In this document: one piece after another, positions 11,328-22,245 of the stretch
Position numbering within the stretch: the stretch's first letter is position 1
How the letters are laid out: each line of letters begins with the position of its first letter
Assembly: GCA_034509735.1 (NCBI GenBank)
Contig: JACGWO010000011.1
Location: 17,087,573 to 17,151,572 of the forward strand
DNA from: Sesamum alatum
Lineage: Eukaryota; Streptophyta; Magnoliopsida; Lamiales; Pedaliaceae
Length of the DNA stretch: 64,000 nucleotides
Direction of reading: 5' to 3'
The notes under the pieces: generated by a model
The model's database searches: none
Seen by the model: only the letters and a program-made list of their open reading frames with translations
What the model was told of the DNA's origin: nothing
Position numbers and translations under genes: made by a program

Positions 11328-12160
11328 GTATAATCCTATGAGCATTAATATAGTAAAAACCTGGTGTTTCCGACTTAGTGGAGTATGAAGCACCTAATAA
11401 AGCTGAGAAGTTCGCTAGGGCGGCCTCATGATCGAAATATTGCATTAAGATAATGAAGCAGAGGATGTTCTGCATGGCATTGGCGACAAGTTAAGTCGGG
11501 CTGATTCCTATATGATTGATAGTAACCGTAATGTGAGGAACTATAAGAAATTGTAACCAGGCCTCTAACAAGTGTAGATGGATGGTAAGATAGTCGGGAG
11601 GAGGTTGATGCATAACTTAGTTGTCATCAGGGGCGTATATAATATAATCTATAGGGATATGATAGTCACAATGCATTTTTGGAAGGTCTTTAACTCTGGT
11701 TCACGACTTAATGAATAGCCTGGCATCGAAAGGCACGTCGTCCTTGGGAGGCACGTGGTCCTTAGGAGGCTCAGAAGGCTCAGGGTGCTCAGGAACGCTA
11801 CGGATGCCGGAGGGTTCACCCGTCTCCATGGCTCGGCGGACGTCGGAGGACGAAGAGCTTGATTCAAAACTACTAGACACAAGCTCGATGACTCACTCGC
11901 TGGACATAAATAAAAGGGGTCAGGGGGTAGGAGAACTACCTAATGAAGGAGGAATGCAGTGATAGGTCGGGTGGTCAGAGCGGATTTTTAACAGAAGTAG
12001 TGGAGAATGGAAAGAAATGAATGACCTATATATATGAAGACTTGGTAAAAAAGGCAGTATATCCAACCAACAGGAGGAAAAGGGACTTGAGAGGTGGATG
12101 GTCCGGATAAAAAGCCTAAGCTATTCAATTTTTTGTGTTTCCTGCTTAAATAAAATACTC

Positions 12161-12173
12161 AGGCTTAGGGGAG
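12161..12173 (+). promoter_or_regulatory. Polypurine tract of Tat-like element
   Basis: A purine-rich stretch (aggcttaggggag) lies four bases before the TGAT that opens the 3' LTR. This is the usual site for plus-strand priming in LTR retrotransposons. Confidence 0.5.
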
Positions 12174-12177
12174 TAAA

Positions 12178-12621
12178 TGATATGGGCTGGGTAAATATGA
12201 ACCCTTCAGGTATTAGTTCGGCTCCTTATCTTAGTTTGGCCTGGCCTTCAAGATAGGGAGGAGCCAAGGCTCAACAAAAGGCAAGGCCCATGAAGCCCAA
12301 AAAGTACGAAAAAGGACAGACTCTCCCACAAACTGGGGATGGTCGCCACGTGGAGACATCTCGGCAGAAGGGCCAAGACCTTCCGTACGGAGGGTGAGGG
12401 ATTATATATAGCCCCTCATTTAAAAGTTCAACAGGGATTAATAGCACATTTATTATCACTACTACCTTTATCGTCCATAATAACGTCTTATCTGACTTGA
12501 GTGTCGGAGTGCTCACGCTGGACTCGGCCTAACCAGCTTGTGCCTTTTGTAGAACCAATCCAGAGTTCTGAAGATCCTCATACTGCTGTTAGCAACCTAT
12601 TGACCAACAACAGTCCCATCA
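12178..12621 (+). repeat. 3' LTR of Tat-like element
   Basis: This 444-bp LTR begins TGAT and ends ATCA, a perfect short inverted repeat. It contains a 'ggattatatatagcccc' TATA-like stretch near 12400-12416. The right half matches the 5' remnant 854-1088. The two copies differ at many positions, indicating an old insertion. Confidence 0.8.
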
Positions 12622-12747
12622 CAATGTTACAACTTACATTCGACGACCAAATCTTTGCTCTCTTGTAAACTACACCGCTAAACATAAACGTGAAATGCTC
12701 ACATAAACAGAATTGGGTTTCAAACAAAAAATAGAAACAAAACAAAC

Positions 12748-12960
12748 CTAATTAACACTGACCGGAGCTGGCTTCACAATGATGGTCTCATTAAATTCTT
12801 GAATTAGCTGACGAGTATCAACAACGGTGAAGATGAGTTTGGGCATGCGAAGAAGGTCGTGCTTGAAGGGCTCACGGCGGGGGTGGTGATGGTAGGAAGG
12901 GATGGGGGTGGATGGAGGTGGGGGCTCCGGTTGTTTCCCGACGCGTTGATCTGGCGGGCA
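12748..12960 (-). other. Unassigned proline/histidine-rich reading frame
   Basis: On the minus strand a frame with no visible ATG runs to a TAG at 12748-12750. It encodes a Pro-rich stretch (PEPPPPSTPIPSYHHHPRRE), then LLRMPKLIFTVVDTRQLIQE and FNETIIVKPAPVSVN. GC content is higher than in the surroundings, and a CT-rich stretch lies upstream, as in plant 5' leaders. I do not recognise a family. It may be a gene fragment or a chance frame. Confidence 0.25.
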
Positions 12961-15296
12961 AAAAATGGAAAAGGTGAAGAAGAAAAGAGAACGGGAAGGA
13001 GAAGAAGCTTCTTTATTTTTGTGTGTTTTTTTTAAATAGAGGTGAAAAGTATAAATTTACCCTTAAATATTTGATCTTACGCGCGTGTATTTCAAATGGT
13101 CAAAAAATACACTAATTTTGACCTGAAAATAAAAAATAATTGTAATTGCAAAAATTACAAAGGTTGGAAGGTGATCTGTGAAAAAAAACAAAAAAACAGT
13201 TGAGAGACAAAATGCAAATGACCTCATACGTTGGGGGTCCCCGTATTTTATACTATTTTAAAATTCAAACCTTTTCTTAACTAGAGAAAATATATCTGAA
13301 GTATAGTTACTTATTTAAAAACTATATAAAGGTCGATAATAATAAATACACAAAATATTTAACATAAATCAGTTGTTCTTAATTTTTTATTTTAAAATTG
13401 AGTTATTAATTCTTTAAATTCAGTTGACACTTTTTTTAGGTCAAAGATGAATAACATCTCAATATTATATATATATATATATATATATTATATTCGTTCA
13501 AAATTAAATAGAAGCATAAGTATCCGTTTTTTTCGAAAAGTGGCCAAGATTGGTTAAATATATCTTTCTCAACATTTATTTAAAAAAAACAAAAGGCTTC
13601 TAAACTAATGCAGATATATTTATTTGTTTGTTTTTAAAAGACGAACTCATTATATCGGTTAAGTATTTTTTTATTAAGATCAAGTAGTCAACAAAATAGT
13701 TTTAATTATTATTTTAATTTTAGTTTTAACTAGCTAAATTATGAATTACTTTTTCTATAATATAATCAAAATATAATTTTCCAGTCAAAACATAATTTGA
13801 TTGTAATTTAGTATGAAAAGAACTTAAAATACATCAGGAGCAGCATAAAATATATATGATACGAGGGTAATCTCATTCAACTAATTAATTTAAGGAGGTG
13901 AATGCAACTTACAGTATAGTTCAGAGAGCTAAAATGTATTTAACCCTAGCTTTTTTAAACCATTTTCTTTTTTTTTTTTTTTTTTTTTGTATTATAGCCG
14001 GTACGAGTCACATGACCAGATTCCGATTACCTTATGGTTGAGAAGTTGGCCGAGTGATTGGAATGAAATCAAATGTGAACTTCAAGAATGATAAGGTTGG
14101 TAAATGAAAATTATGGCCTAAAGTGATTTTAGGCAAAAAGTTAAGAGATTTATTTTCATTTACTCTTTCTATACAGTAATAATTCAATGATATATATACT
14201 TTTACACGTATGTTACACATGGTACTTTGTATTATACTAGTAAGGTGCACGCATTGCGCGTGGACAATTAACACTTGTTTTATTCTTTTTAAAAAATAAT
14301 TATAAAAATTATAAATATCTTACAATCTTTGAGTTATTTTTGGAAAAATAGTTAATAATAATTATTTAGTTAAGTAATAATACAATAATTATTATATCGT
14401 ATATAAATAATAGAAACTTATTAAGTCTTTTTTATGAAATGTCATTAATGAATATACAGTTTCATGAAAATATGTGAGTTTTCTTGAATCTATTATCTTT
14501 CTATATACCTCTTGAGTTTTGTCTGCGTGTTACCAGACTGATTATATTGAGATATAGTTCCAATTTTGATTTTCCATTAAGAAAATATATAGTTCTATTG
14601 TGTAAGTTGTAGTAAATTATGCATTTTGCTATAAAATTTATCATTTTTTTTGGTCAATTATTTCTCTTTTAGTGGCCAAGTTCATGTTACAATTACATAT
14701 TTGAAGTTAATTTAGTTATTTATTAACTAACATTCAAAATACTAATATTTTCTTAATTTCAATCTATTTCAGTAATTGGCATTAAAATAAATAAAAATAA
14801 ATTTTGTTCCTTTCTTTTTACTAAATTTTTACTTCAATTTGACTCAATCTATATAATTCATTTATTAGTATTGGTCTAATTATACTATCGATAGGACTCC
14901 TTGATAGTGTTAATTTATTGCCTTGTACAATTGTATCTATTTTGTAATTTAAATAAGATTAGTTTAGTCATCAGGAAAAAATTTACAAACTAAAAATATT
15001 TCAAGTTTACTCGTATATTTTATGATACTTCATTTTAAAATTAAAATTTTATTCAAAGAAAGATATATAACAAATATATAATCTAATCTAGTCTAGCTTA
15101 ATTTGTCTCAATCTCCATTAGAGTTCTACCATACCATTTGAGTTTATATGTGTTTAACTCCTGATAGAATACTAATTAAACATATTAGTGAAAACAACTC
15201 AATTATATTATTCTATGTTAAGGTTATAATAGGTATTAGAAAAAATATAATAAACGTAAAACATGACAAGTTTATTTTAAATTTTTATTTTGATAA
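12961..15296. other. AT-rich intergenic stretch, no gene seen
   Basis: No coding frame is supported. It holds an (AT)n run at about 13468-13489, a poly-T run at about 13971-13988, and a Helitron-type 3' end listed separately. The rest is low-complexity AT-rich sequence. Confidence 0.6.
14237..14275 (-). mobile_element. Helitron 3' terminus (other end not found)
   Basis: On the minus strand the sequence has a GC-rich hairpin (GTCCACGC, GCGTGCAC) followed by CTTACTAG, then T at the junction. This is the standard 3' end of a plant Helitron (hairpin then CTRR, next to a target T). The element would extend to higher coordinates, but I did not find a TCTATACTA-type 5' end, so its length is unknown. 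Confidence 0.45.
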
Positions 15297-15990
15297 CACT
15301 ACAAAAAGATGCGGGAATTGGAACGGATATAGATGCCCGTTCCAACTACCGTTCCAAATAGGAACGGTAAATGGAACTGTTGTGGAATGAACAATCGTTG
15401 ATGACGTCACTGTCAAGGTATTTATAATACAAATTAATAGGAACGACACGACCGTACCTTTTTGGGTGCCAACCTATGGGTGCCAATTTGTACACCTATT
15501 ACCGTTCCTAAAAAAGGACCTGATATATTTTTGGATTTCAATTTGGAACACATATGTTAAACTTGGAACGGTTAGTCGACCGGGAACACTTACCATTCCT
15601 ATACGGGTTCCTACGGCCGTGTCCATTTGGACCGGTCAGCTGACCGTTCCAATATATAGTCCTAAATAAGACCCTTTTACGCCATGGACAAAAATGTAAT
15701 GCAGTTACCGTTTCAAATGTGGGTATATAGAAAGTGCAATATTGTTACAATTATCGTTCTCAATTGTGCTCGAATTAGGAAGGGTCCTGTTGCGTGTGCC
15801 TCATACCATTCCTAATATGGCCTAACGGCTATATTACAACGGTAATATTACCGTTCATGTCACCCCACCTGCGATCGTTCCTAAAGATGGAACAACGGCT
15901 ATATTTCAACGGCTAGTTTTGTTTTCCAAATAATATTCCAATGCCCGTTCCAATATTTTCTATATATATATTCCCCTTCTTTCTCGTTGT
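15297..15990 (+). repeat. 5' TIR and subterminal repeats of CACTA A
   Basis: After the terminal CACTAC, the motif GGAACGGT or its complement ACCGTTCC and one-base variants recur many times up to about 15955. In En/Spm elements such motifs are binding sites for the accessory protein TnpA. They are shared with element B, showing that A and B belong to one family. Confidence 0.75.
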
Positions 15991-16210
15991 TCTTATAATT
16001 ACTCTCCAACTCATTTTGTTGTAACTCTCCCCCTTGATTCTTTATACGGAAAATCGAACATCACAATTACCGGACGCGAATTTTACATTGATATTGACAG
16101 GTATTTTGCTCAGGTAAGTATGCAAAATTCTGTAATTGTTAGTTATATATATATAAGATACTCTTGTCATTTAATTGCGTACTGTTGTGAATTATACGTA
16201 AGATCAATCA

Positions 16211-19200
16211 TGTTAAGACAATTGAGGAAATAGATGTATGATCGAGACGTCCTGGGTGACGTCGGAGTTTGAGGATGGTGTTACAATATTTTTAGAATGG
16301 GCTCAGTCTCAGCGTGCATATATGGACGGGGACAAGATTAAGTGTCCCTGTCGGAAGTGTAAAAATGAACGGTTCAAAACACCAGAAGAAGTAAATTTTG
16401 ATTTGTGTATGAAAGGGTTTATGCCAAAGTATTATAATTGGACTTCGCATGGTGAGGAGAGCGTGCAGGAATACTTTGAAGCATTGACAGCGCCCTCTGT
16501 GCAGCAGCAGCAAACGCCACCCATTCAGGAGGAGGGTAGTTCGCATTGGGGTGATGCGGCTCAGATGGATTAGGCGCAGAGGATGGTATTCAATGTCGTC
16601 GGGCCGTCATTCTGGTCTTCGTACAACCAGGAGGGACTGACTGATGATGGTACTCGGTATTGTCGATCTGATGTGGGTCCTAGTTTATATTACGATTTGA
16701 GGCCCTATGATTATGTGTCTGGCTTGTCGGACCGATTTTTTGATGTAGTTCATGCTGCGGACCAACCATTGTGGAACAGCTGCACCACCTCTTAGTTGAC
16801 GTCAATTACCTCTTTGGTGAATATCAAGTCCGAAGAGTGTTTTTTCGAGCATACATATGATTAGTTATGCCAGTGGACTGATACTGTAATGCCCCCCGAA
16901 CACACTTTTCCCGCCGATTATAATTGATAAGAGAATTGGGTTTACCAGTTCAGAAGATGCTTGCGAAAATGGTTGCATGTTGTACTGGAAGGACGATATT
17001 GATTTGGAATATTGCAAGCCATCAGACGGAGGAAGGATCCATGTGTCATCCGTCTGATGCAGAGGCTTGAAAGCATTTTGACCGGACGTATCCTGATTTT
17101 GCAGCTGAGCCTCGTAATGTTAGACTTAGGTTGTGCACGGATGCGTTTGCACCCCTCGACCAGTATGGTAAAACTTACTCATGTTGGCCCATGATACTTA
17201 CACCATACAATCTCCCACTGGGAATGTGCATGAAGTTTGAGTATATGTTCCTAACGATGGTGATCCCTGGCCCATCGAATCCCAAACGTCTTATCGATGT
17301 CTACTTGGATCCGTTGATCGAGGAGTTGCAGAATTTATGACATGTGGGTGTACGTACGCACGATACTGCGACAAACCAGGCAATCATGATGCATGCTGCA
17401 TTGATGTGGACAGTGAACAACCTTTCTGCTTATGGGATGGCGTCTGGATGGAGTACCGCCAGTATTATGGGGTGTCCAATATGTATGGAGGACACACGGG
17501 CATTCTATTTACAGCACGGTCGGAAGGCATACTATTTTGACTGCCACAGGCAGTTCCTACCACTGGATCATACTTATCGCAGGAACAAGAAAGCCTTCAC
17601 TAAAAATCTAATTGAGAGGAAGGTTGCACGTCCGAGGCTGACTAGAGAATAGATCCGAACCCGTGTCGATGTGTTTAGTGTGGCAGTCGAACAACCGTTG
17701 AGTGAACCGGAAGGCTACGGTGTCGACCACAAGTGGACAAAGAAAAGCATCTTCTGGGAGCTTGAATACTGGGGAGCGCATCTGATACGACACAATCTTG
17801 ATGTCATGCATATTGAGAAGAATGTGTTCGATAATATATTCAATACTGTGATGGACATCAAGGGAAAAACGAAGGACAATCTAAATACACGGAAGGATCT
17901 CAAGATCATATGTAATCGGTCGGAGATTGAGATGGACGAAAGGAGACCGAACGTGATGCCCAAAACGGTATATACGCTGATGAAGGAGCAAAAGAAGACG
18001 ATATATGAGTGGATTCGTTGTCTTAGGTTTCCGGATAAGTATGCCTCTAACTTGGCCCGTTGCGTCGACATGAAGGAGTTGGATGCACGGCATGAAGAGC
18101 CATGATTGTCATGTATTCATGCAGAAGTTGATTCCGGTTGCCTTCCGTGAAATGCATCCAGAAAACGTGTGGGGGGCCTTGACGGAAGTGAGCCTTCTAT
18201 TCCAGATCATATGCTCAACAACACTAGATGTGAGGTAAAAGAATTGGAAGATAGTGTAGCCGTCATCCTGTGCAACCTCGAGAAAATTTTCCTCCTTCTT
18301 TTTTCAACTCAATGGAGCATCTAATTGTTCACCTTTCATAAGAAGTGCGCGTTGGGGGGCCCGTCCAATACAGGTGGATGTACCCATTTGAAAGGTAATT
18401 AAATAAATACTATTAAATATATATTTATTATTTGCATTTTAATAAATACTCGTACGAATAGATTCCTATGCGATTTGAAGAAAAAGGTTAAAAACAAAGC
18501 ACACGTCGAGGCGTCAATTGTAGAGGCTTATATTGTCGAAGAAATCGGGCTTTTCTCCTCTCACTACTTCGAAGGCACATTCTCTGCAAGCGAAACAGAC
18601 TCGGTCGGAACGATGATCTCACGAGCAATGACGATCGAATAGTTCGGTCCATTTTCAATTACTCGGACCGAGAAAGTGGAGCCTCGAAGAAGAGATGGCT
18701 GAGCAGTGAGGAACTTCATGTTATCGAGACATACATCTTGTGTAATTGTGAAGTAGTTGCACCGTACTACGAGTAAGTGTCTTATACAAATGTAATTATC
18801 TCAAGCCTTCATTTCAATTTCAATTACTATTTATAACTATCAATATTACTGTAACAGGTCATTCTTGAATGAACTGTTCGAGCAACACAATTCGGAGGAT
18901 CCGATAATTGATCAACTAGCGGTGACATAATTCAAGGATTGGTTCAAGGCTCGTGTAAGTGTCATCGATTTCTTGTAAATGCGATATGCTCATTAATTTG
19001 TAATCAATTATTTCAATTGCTATATATATGATGAAATATAGGTGAAACCCGAATTGAATCACATAAATGACGAATTATTGAAGTTGCATTATTGGGGGCC
19101 AAGACAAAAGTGACGACATACCCGTCTTACTTCGTCAATAGCTTAAATTTCCATACTGAATGTCACAATGTCGGGAAGTCAACAATGAATTGTGGTGTTT

Positions 19201-19598
19201 GTGTGAAAAGCTCATCATATACAGACACGGATTCTGATTTCTATGGAATTTTGGAAGAGATAATACAACTAGATTACCCACTAATTCCAAACATGCACAT
19301 TGTATTGTTTAATTGTCATTGGGTCGATCCGATAAGAGGCATGAAGATACACCCTCGTTATCACGTCGTTGATGTCAACTTCAAAAAGCTCTACCAAAAG
19401 AATGAACCATTCATACTGGCTTAACAAGCACTACAAGTCTACTATGCGGATTACCCGAGCATGAAGAGAGACAAAGTCGACTGAAAAGCTGTTTGCAAAA
19501 TCAAGGCTCGAAGAGTAATCAACGACTCGTGATGGACCGAGGTCGCCTATCACATGGATGAAGTCGTACCTAATCCAGATGTCGTAATAGATAACCAA
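16211..19598 (+). pseudogene. CACTA transposase (TNP2-like), element A, broken
   Basis: The start MLRQLRK matches B's MLTQLRKWMYDRDVLG, but the Trp codon is a stop and a frameshift follows. Pieces in order: N-terminal Transpos_assoc zinc segment (YMDGDKIKCPCRKCK, 16238-16573); GPSFWSSYNQEGL (16583-16795); the TNP2 catalytic region in shifted frames (17000-17650), which lacks the roughly 50-residue segment from KFCGDARYKPT to the HASHQT region that B keeps; the HNLDVMHIEKNVFDNIFNTV block (17671-18105); a DUF4218-like stretch (about 18115-18780, with KAHVEASIVEAYIVEEIG); and the DUF4216 region (19092-19580). At least eight disabling changes are visible. It would have cut and joined the element's ends. 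Confidence 0.75.
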
Positions 19599-19800
19599 GT
19601 TCTCTCTCCCTCCCTCAAGCTGTCTCTCCCCCTCAAGCTCTCTCGCCCTCTCAAGCTCTCTTCTCCTCTCCCTCTGAAGCTCTCTCTCCGCCCTCGTCGT
19701 CGATCGCCTCCGCCACCACCCACAACCGCCGGAGCCGCTGCCTGCTCAGCCTCCTCCGCCACCTCCTCAGCGTCCAAACGCCGTCGTTTGTGAGGCAACA
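19599..19800 (+). repeat. CT-rich tandem repeat and GC-rich block abutting CACTA A
   Basis: Units of about 18-25 bp built on 'ctcaagctctctc' repeat at 19604-19685. A GC-rich stretch rich in Pro, Ala and Ser codons follows. The transposase frame of A runs straight into this block (19554-19793) and ends in KRRRL and a stop, while B has unrelated sequence at the same place. It may be an inserted gene fragment or a replacement of the element's 3' part. No family recognised. Confidence 0.4.
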
Positions 19801-22211
19801 CTAACAAGTAGGGTTTCCCAAAATCCTATTCCGAATTTCTTTTTTTTTCTGTGTTTTTGTAAATTTAAGACAGTAGTTGTAATTTTTGTTAACAGTTTGT
19901 GCTATAATTATAATTTATGAGAATTTTTGTGCTGTAATTGTAAATTTTTGTGATGTAATTGTACATTTTTGTGCTGTTATTGTAAGCTATGAGAATTTTC
20001 GAATGTAATTGTAATTCATGAGAATTTTTCTGATTATTTTGTGTTATTTTTCTGAATTTTCTGCAATTCTGTAATTATTTGTTAATTACTGGGAATTTTC
20101 TGAAATTGTTGGGAATTTTCTGAATATTTTCTGGAATTTTTAAGCAATTTTAATGCTAAATTCATAATTTCATGTCAATAATTAGAATAATGTAGGTAAT
20201 TTGTGTAATTTTATAATATTATTAAAAATTTCAAAATTTTTAATGTTTTAAAAATCTGAAAATTTGGAAAATCTGGAAATTTGTATTTTTTTAAAATTCT
20301 AGAAATTTGTATTTTTTTAAAAATTTGGAAATTTGTAATTTTTAAAATTCTGAAAATTTGTAATTTTTTTTCACGTACCAATTTGTATTTATGATTAAAA
20401 AAATGAAAGTTGTATGTGATCAAATTATTAAAATAAATTTTAAATTAAAAAATTTTTCATAAACGACAGCTAATGCTTATTAAAAATCAAATGATTAATT
20501 TTAATTAAAAATATTCACTTAATTAATAGCTCCCTCAATTTCTCTTCTATCATTCATTTGACTTATGATCTCCAATTTTTAAAAGAAGGTATTTACTTTT
20601 TGAATTTGCCCTTACAAATATAATTAATTCTCTTGATGATACTTATATTTCATCTCTATATCTGTTATGAGAAATTCACCATTATTTCATGTGAAAATAT
20701 TGATACTTAATCTTGTTGTTCTTTTGGTTTCTATTAGATCTTATCATTAATTCTCTGTGTAATATTAATTTTCATCCATATATTAATTTGTTTGACTTAT
20801 AAGTATGATCTTAAAATTTTTATTTTATTTTTTATTTCTTTTGCCAAGTATCTTTAGAGTTATTTATAATATAATTCTCAATGTACTAATTAAGTTTTCA
20901 TTTGATTTGTCATGATGTTAACTAAAATTGGGGAACATGCTTTAAATTGGTAAATAATGCTATGTGGAATGAATTGAAGTGCTACAAATTATTATTTTTA
21001 ACCTAATTGTATTTAATTAAGAGATGAATTAAGAACTTAATGAGATAGAAATTAAATTACATATTTCTAGAAAAATATATATTTGATAGAATTTAAATAT
21101 ATAGCCAATACTTCAATACATTATATATTCAATAGCTCAATCAATGGTCTCATTCCATTATGACACCAAATTATCTTACTATAATGTTATGAGGTTATTT
21201 TAGCCATTAAAGAGTGACAATATTAAAAACATCCCAAGTTAATACCCGTACTTTTAACTATGATATACACATACAACATAATATGAAAATATAATTTATT
21301 ATATATAAATATTATTTATAATAGATATTAGAATCCTATTATCATTTAAGTTTTTTATGATTATAAATCTAATTAAAGGATAGTCTAAATTACTTATATA
21401 TATACAACCAAAAGATTATATTAATCAATTACTTCACTTTTACATCCCTATGTTTATAATTATTTTTTTTAAAATTAATCCTTATTTTAGATTTGCTTCA
21501 CTAATAAAATAAAATTTTATTTTTTCCTACTTGTACATATTATGGAAAAAATAAATAATTAATTTTATTTTATGTTTTAATTAACAAGGACTATTACTAA
21601 AGTTTTTTAATATTATATAATTTTCTTATAATAATGTCTTTAATTTTTATTTTATTCCTCATGTTGGTGGAAAATAGTTTAAATTGCCGAATAATATTTC
21701 ATGAAATGAATTGAATTGAATAAACATAAAAATTATTGACTAATCTTATTAGTGTAGAGTCGAACTAAAAATATAAAGGTACACAAAATAAATTACTTAT
21801 TATTGAAAATGATGTAATAGAACTCTATCAAATAATTACAAGTGCATTAAACATCCCACAAAATCATAGACTTATTTAATTCACAGAATGAGTTTTGAAT
21901 AATATTATTTTATAACTAATATTATAAATACAATTAATTATGAAACCACTTATTAAGTAAGTGATCTTATTCTAAATTTATTTTTCATAAATAATTGATT
22001 AATTTTTAACATATACTTATTCAAAGTCATTGTTTCTAATTGAACTTTATTTTTGTTGAACTTATGGTATTATACTATTTAAGCAGGTACCCCATGATAT
22101 TATCTATTGACATATAAAATTATATTTTCAATGCAATTTTAATATTTGTAATCATCACAAAAAAAAATACAAAAAAATAAAACATCTAAAGTTACTCATG
22201 TTTTTACAATA
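19801..22211. other. AT-rich region between the two CACTA elements, no gene seen
   Basis: 19830-20190 consists of degenerate short repeats built on 'tgtaattgtaatt', 'gagaattttt' and 'gggaattttctga'. 20220-20370 consists of 'gaaatttgtatttttt' units. The remainder is AT-rich without coding frames. Part of it may be the former 3' spacer of CACTA A. Confidence 0.5.
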
Positions 22212-22245
22212 TCTCACTACAAAAAATGCGGGAATTGAAACCGTA

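Larger units (their letters stand above)
7660..11907 (-). pseudogene. Antisense reading frame of Tat element ('putative gypsy type transposon' family), split by a LINE
   Basis: On the minus strand a broken protein starts at the ATG at 11907 (MSSE, then an early stop) and ends at 7660. The N-terminal part (11900-11341) has an acidic/Ser-rich start, then YHIPIDYIIYAPDD, HIGISPTQLVANAMQ-like text and a FYYIN segment. This matches the plant family annotated as putative gypsy-type transposon or Transposase_28. After the LINE (9562-11340) it resumes with TVSWKNKFFFIRS. The C-terminal part (8290-7660) is heptad-rich (ANMEAKYVDVEKRIKELNL), so probably coiled coil, and ends in an acidic tail. It has at least eight stops. 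Antisense ORFs after pol are known for Tat elements; their role is not settled. Confidence 0.65.
854..12621 (+). mobile_element. Degenerate Ty3/Gypsy LTR retrotransposon, Tat-like lineage
   Basis: Order of parts: truncated 5' LTR, primer-site region, gag with a Cys-His motif, protease, RT, two RNase H regions, integrase, long spacer with an antisense reading frame, purine tract and 3' LTR. The dual RNase H, the antisense frame after pol and the gag motif YCHFHKDVGHDMEEC are typical of the Tat branch. Every open frame is broken by stops and frameshifts, so the element is dead. A LINE (9575-11327) and a fragment of another Gypsy element (about 6318-7210) lie inside it. The 5' LTR is cut by a Copia LTR at 853/854. 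Confidence 0.8.
15297..19598 (+). mobile_element. CACTA (En/Spm) transposon A, 3' end missing
   Basis: The left end is CACTACAAAAAGATGCGGG at 15297, nearly identical to both ends of element B. Dozens of 'ggaacggt/accgttcc' subterminal motifs follow, then a 5' leader and a broken TNP2-type transposase. Homology to B stops in the middle of the C-terminal reading frame near 19598. No CACTA right end and no 'ggaacggt' motifs occur between there and 22212, so the 3' terminus has been lost. The element cannot move by itself. Confidence 0.8.

Noticed and set aside
13468..13489. (AT)n run as a functional promoter or boundary
   Set aside because: A plain microsatellite in AT-rich DNA with no gene next to it.
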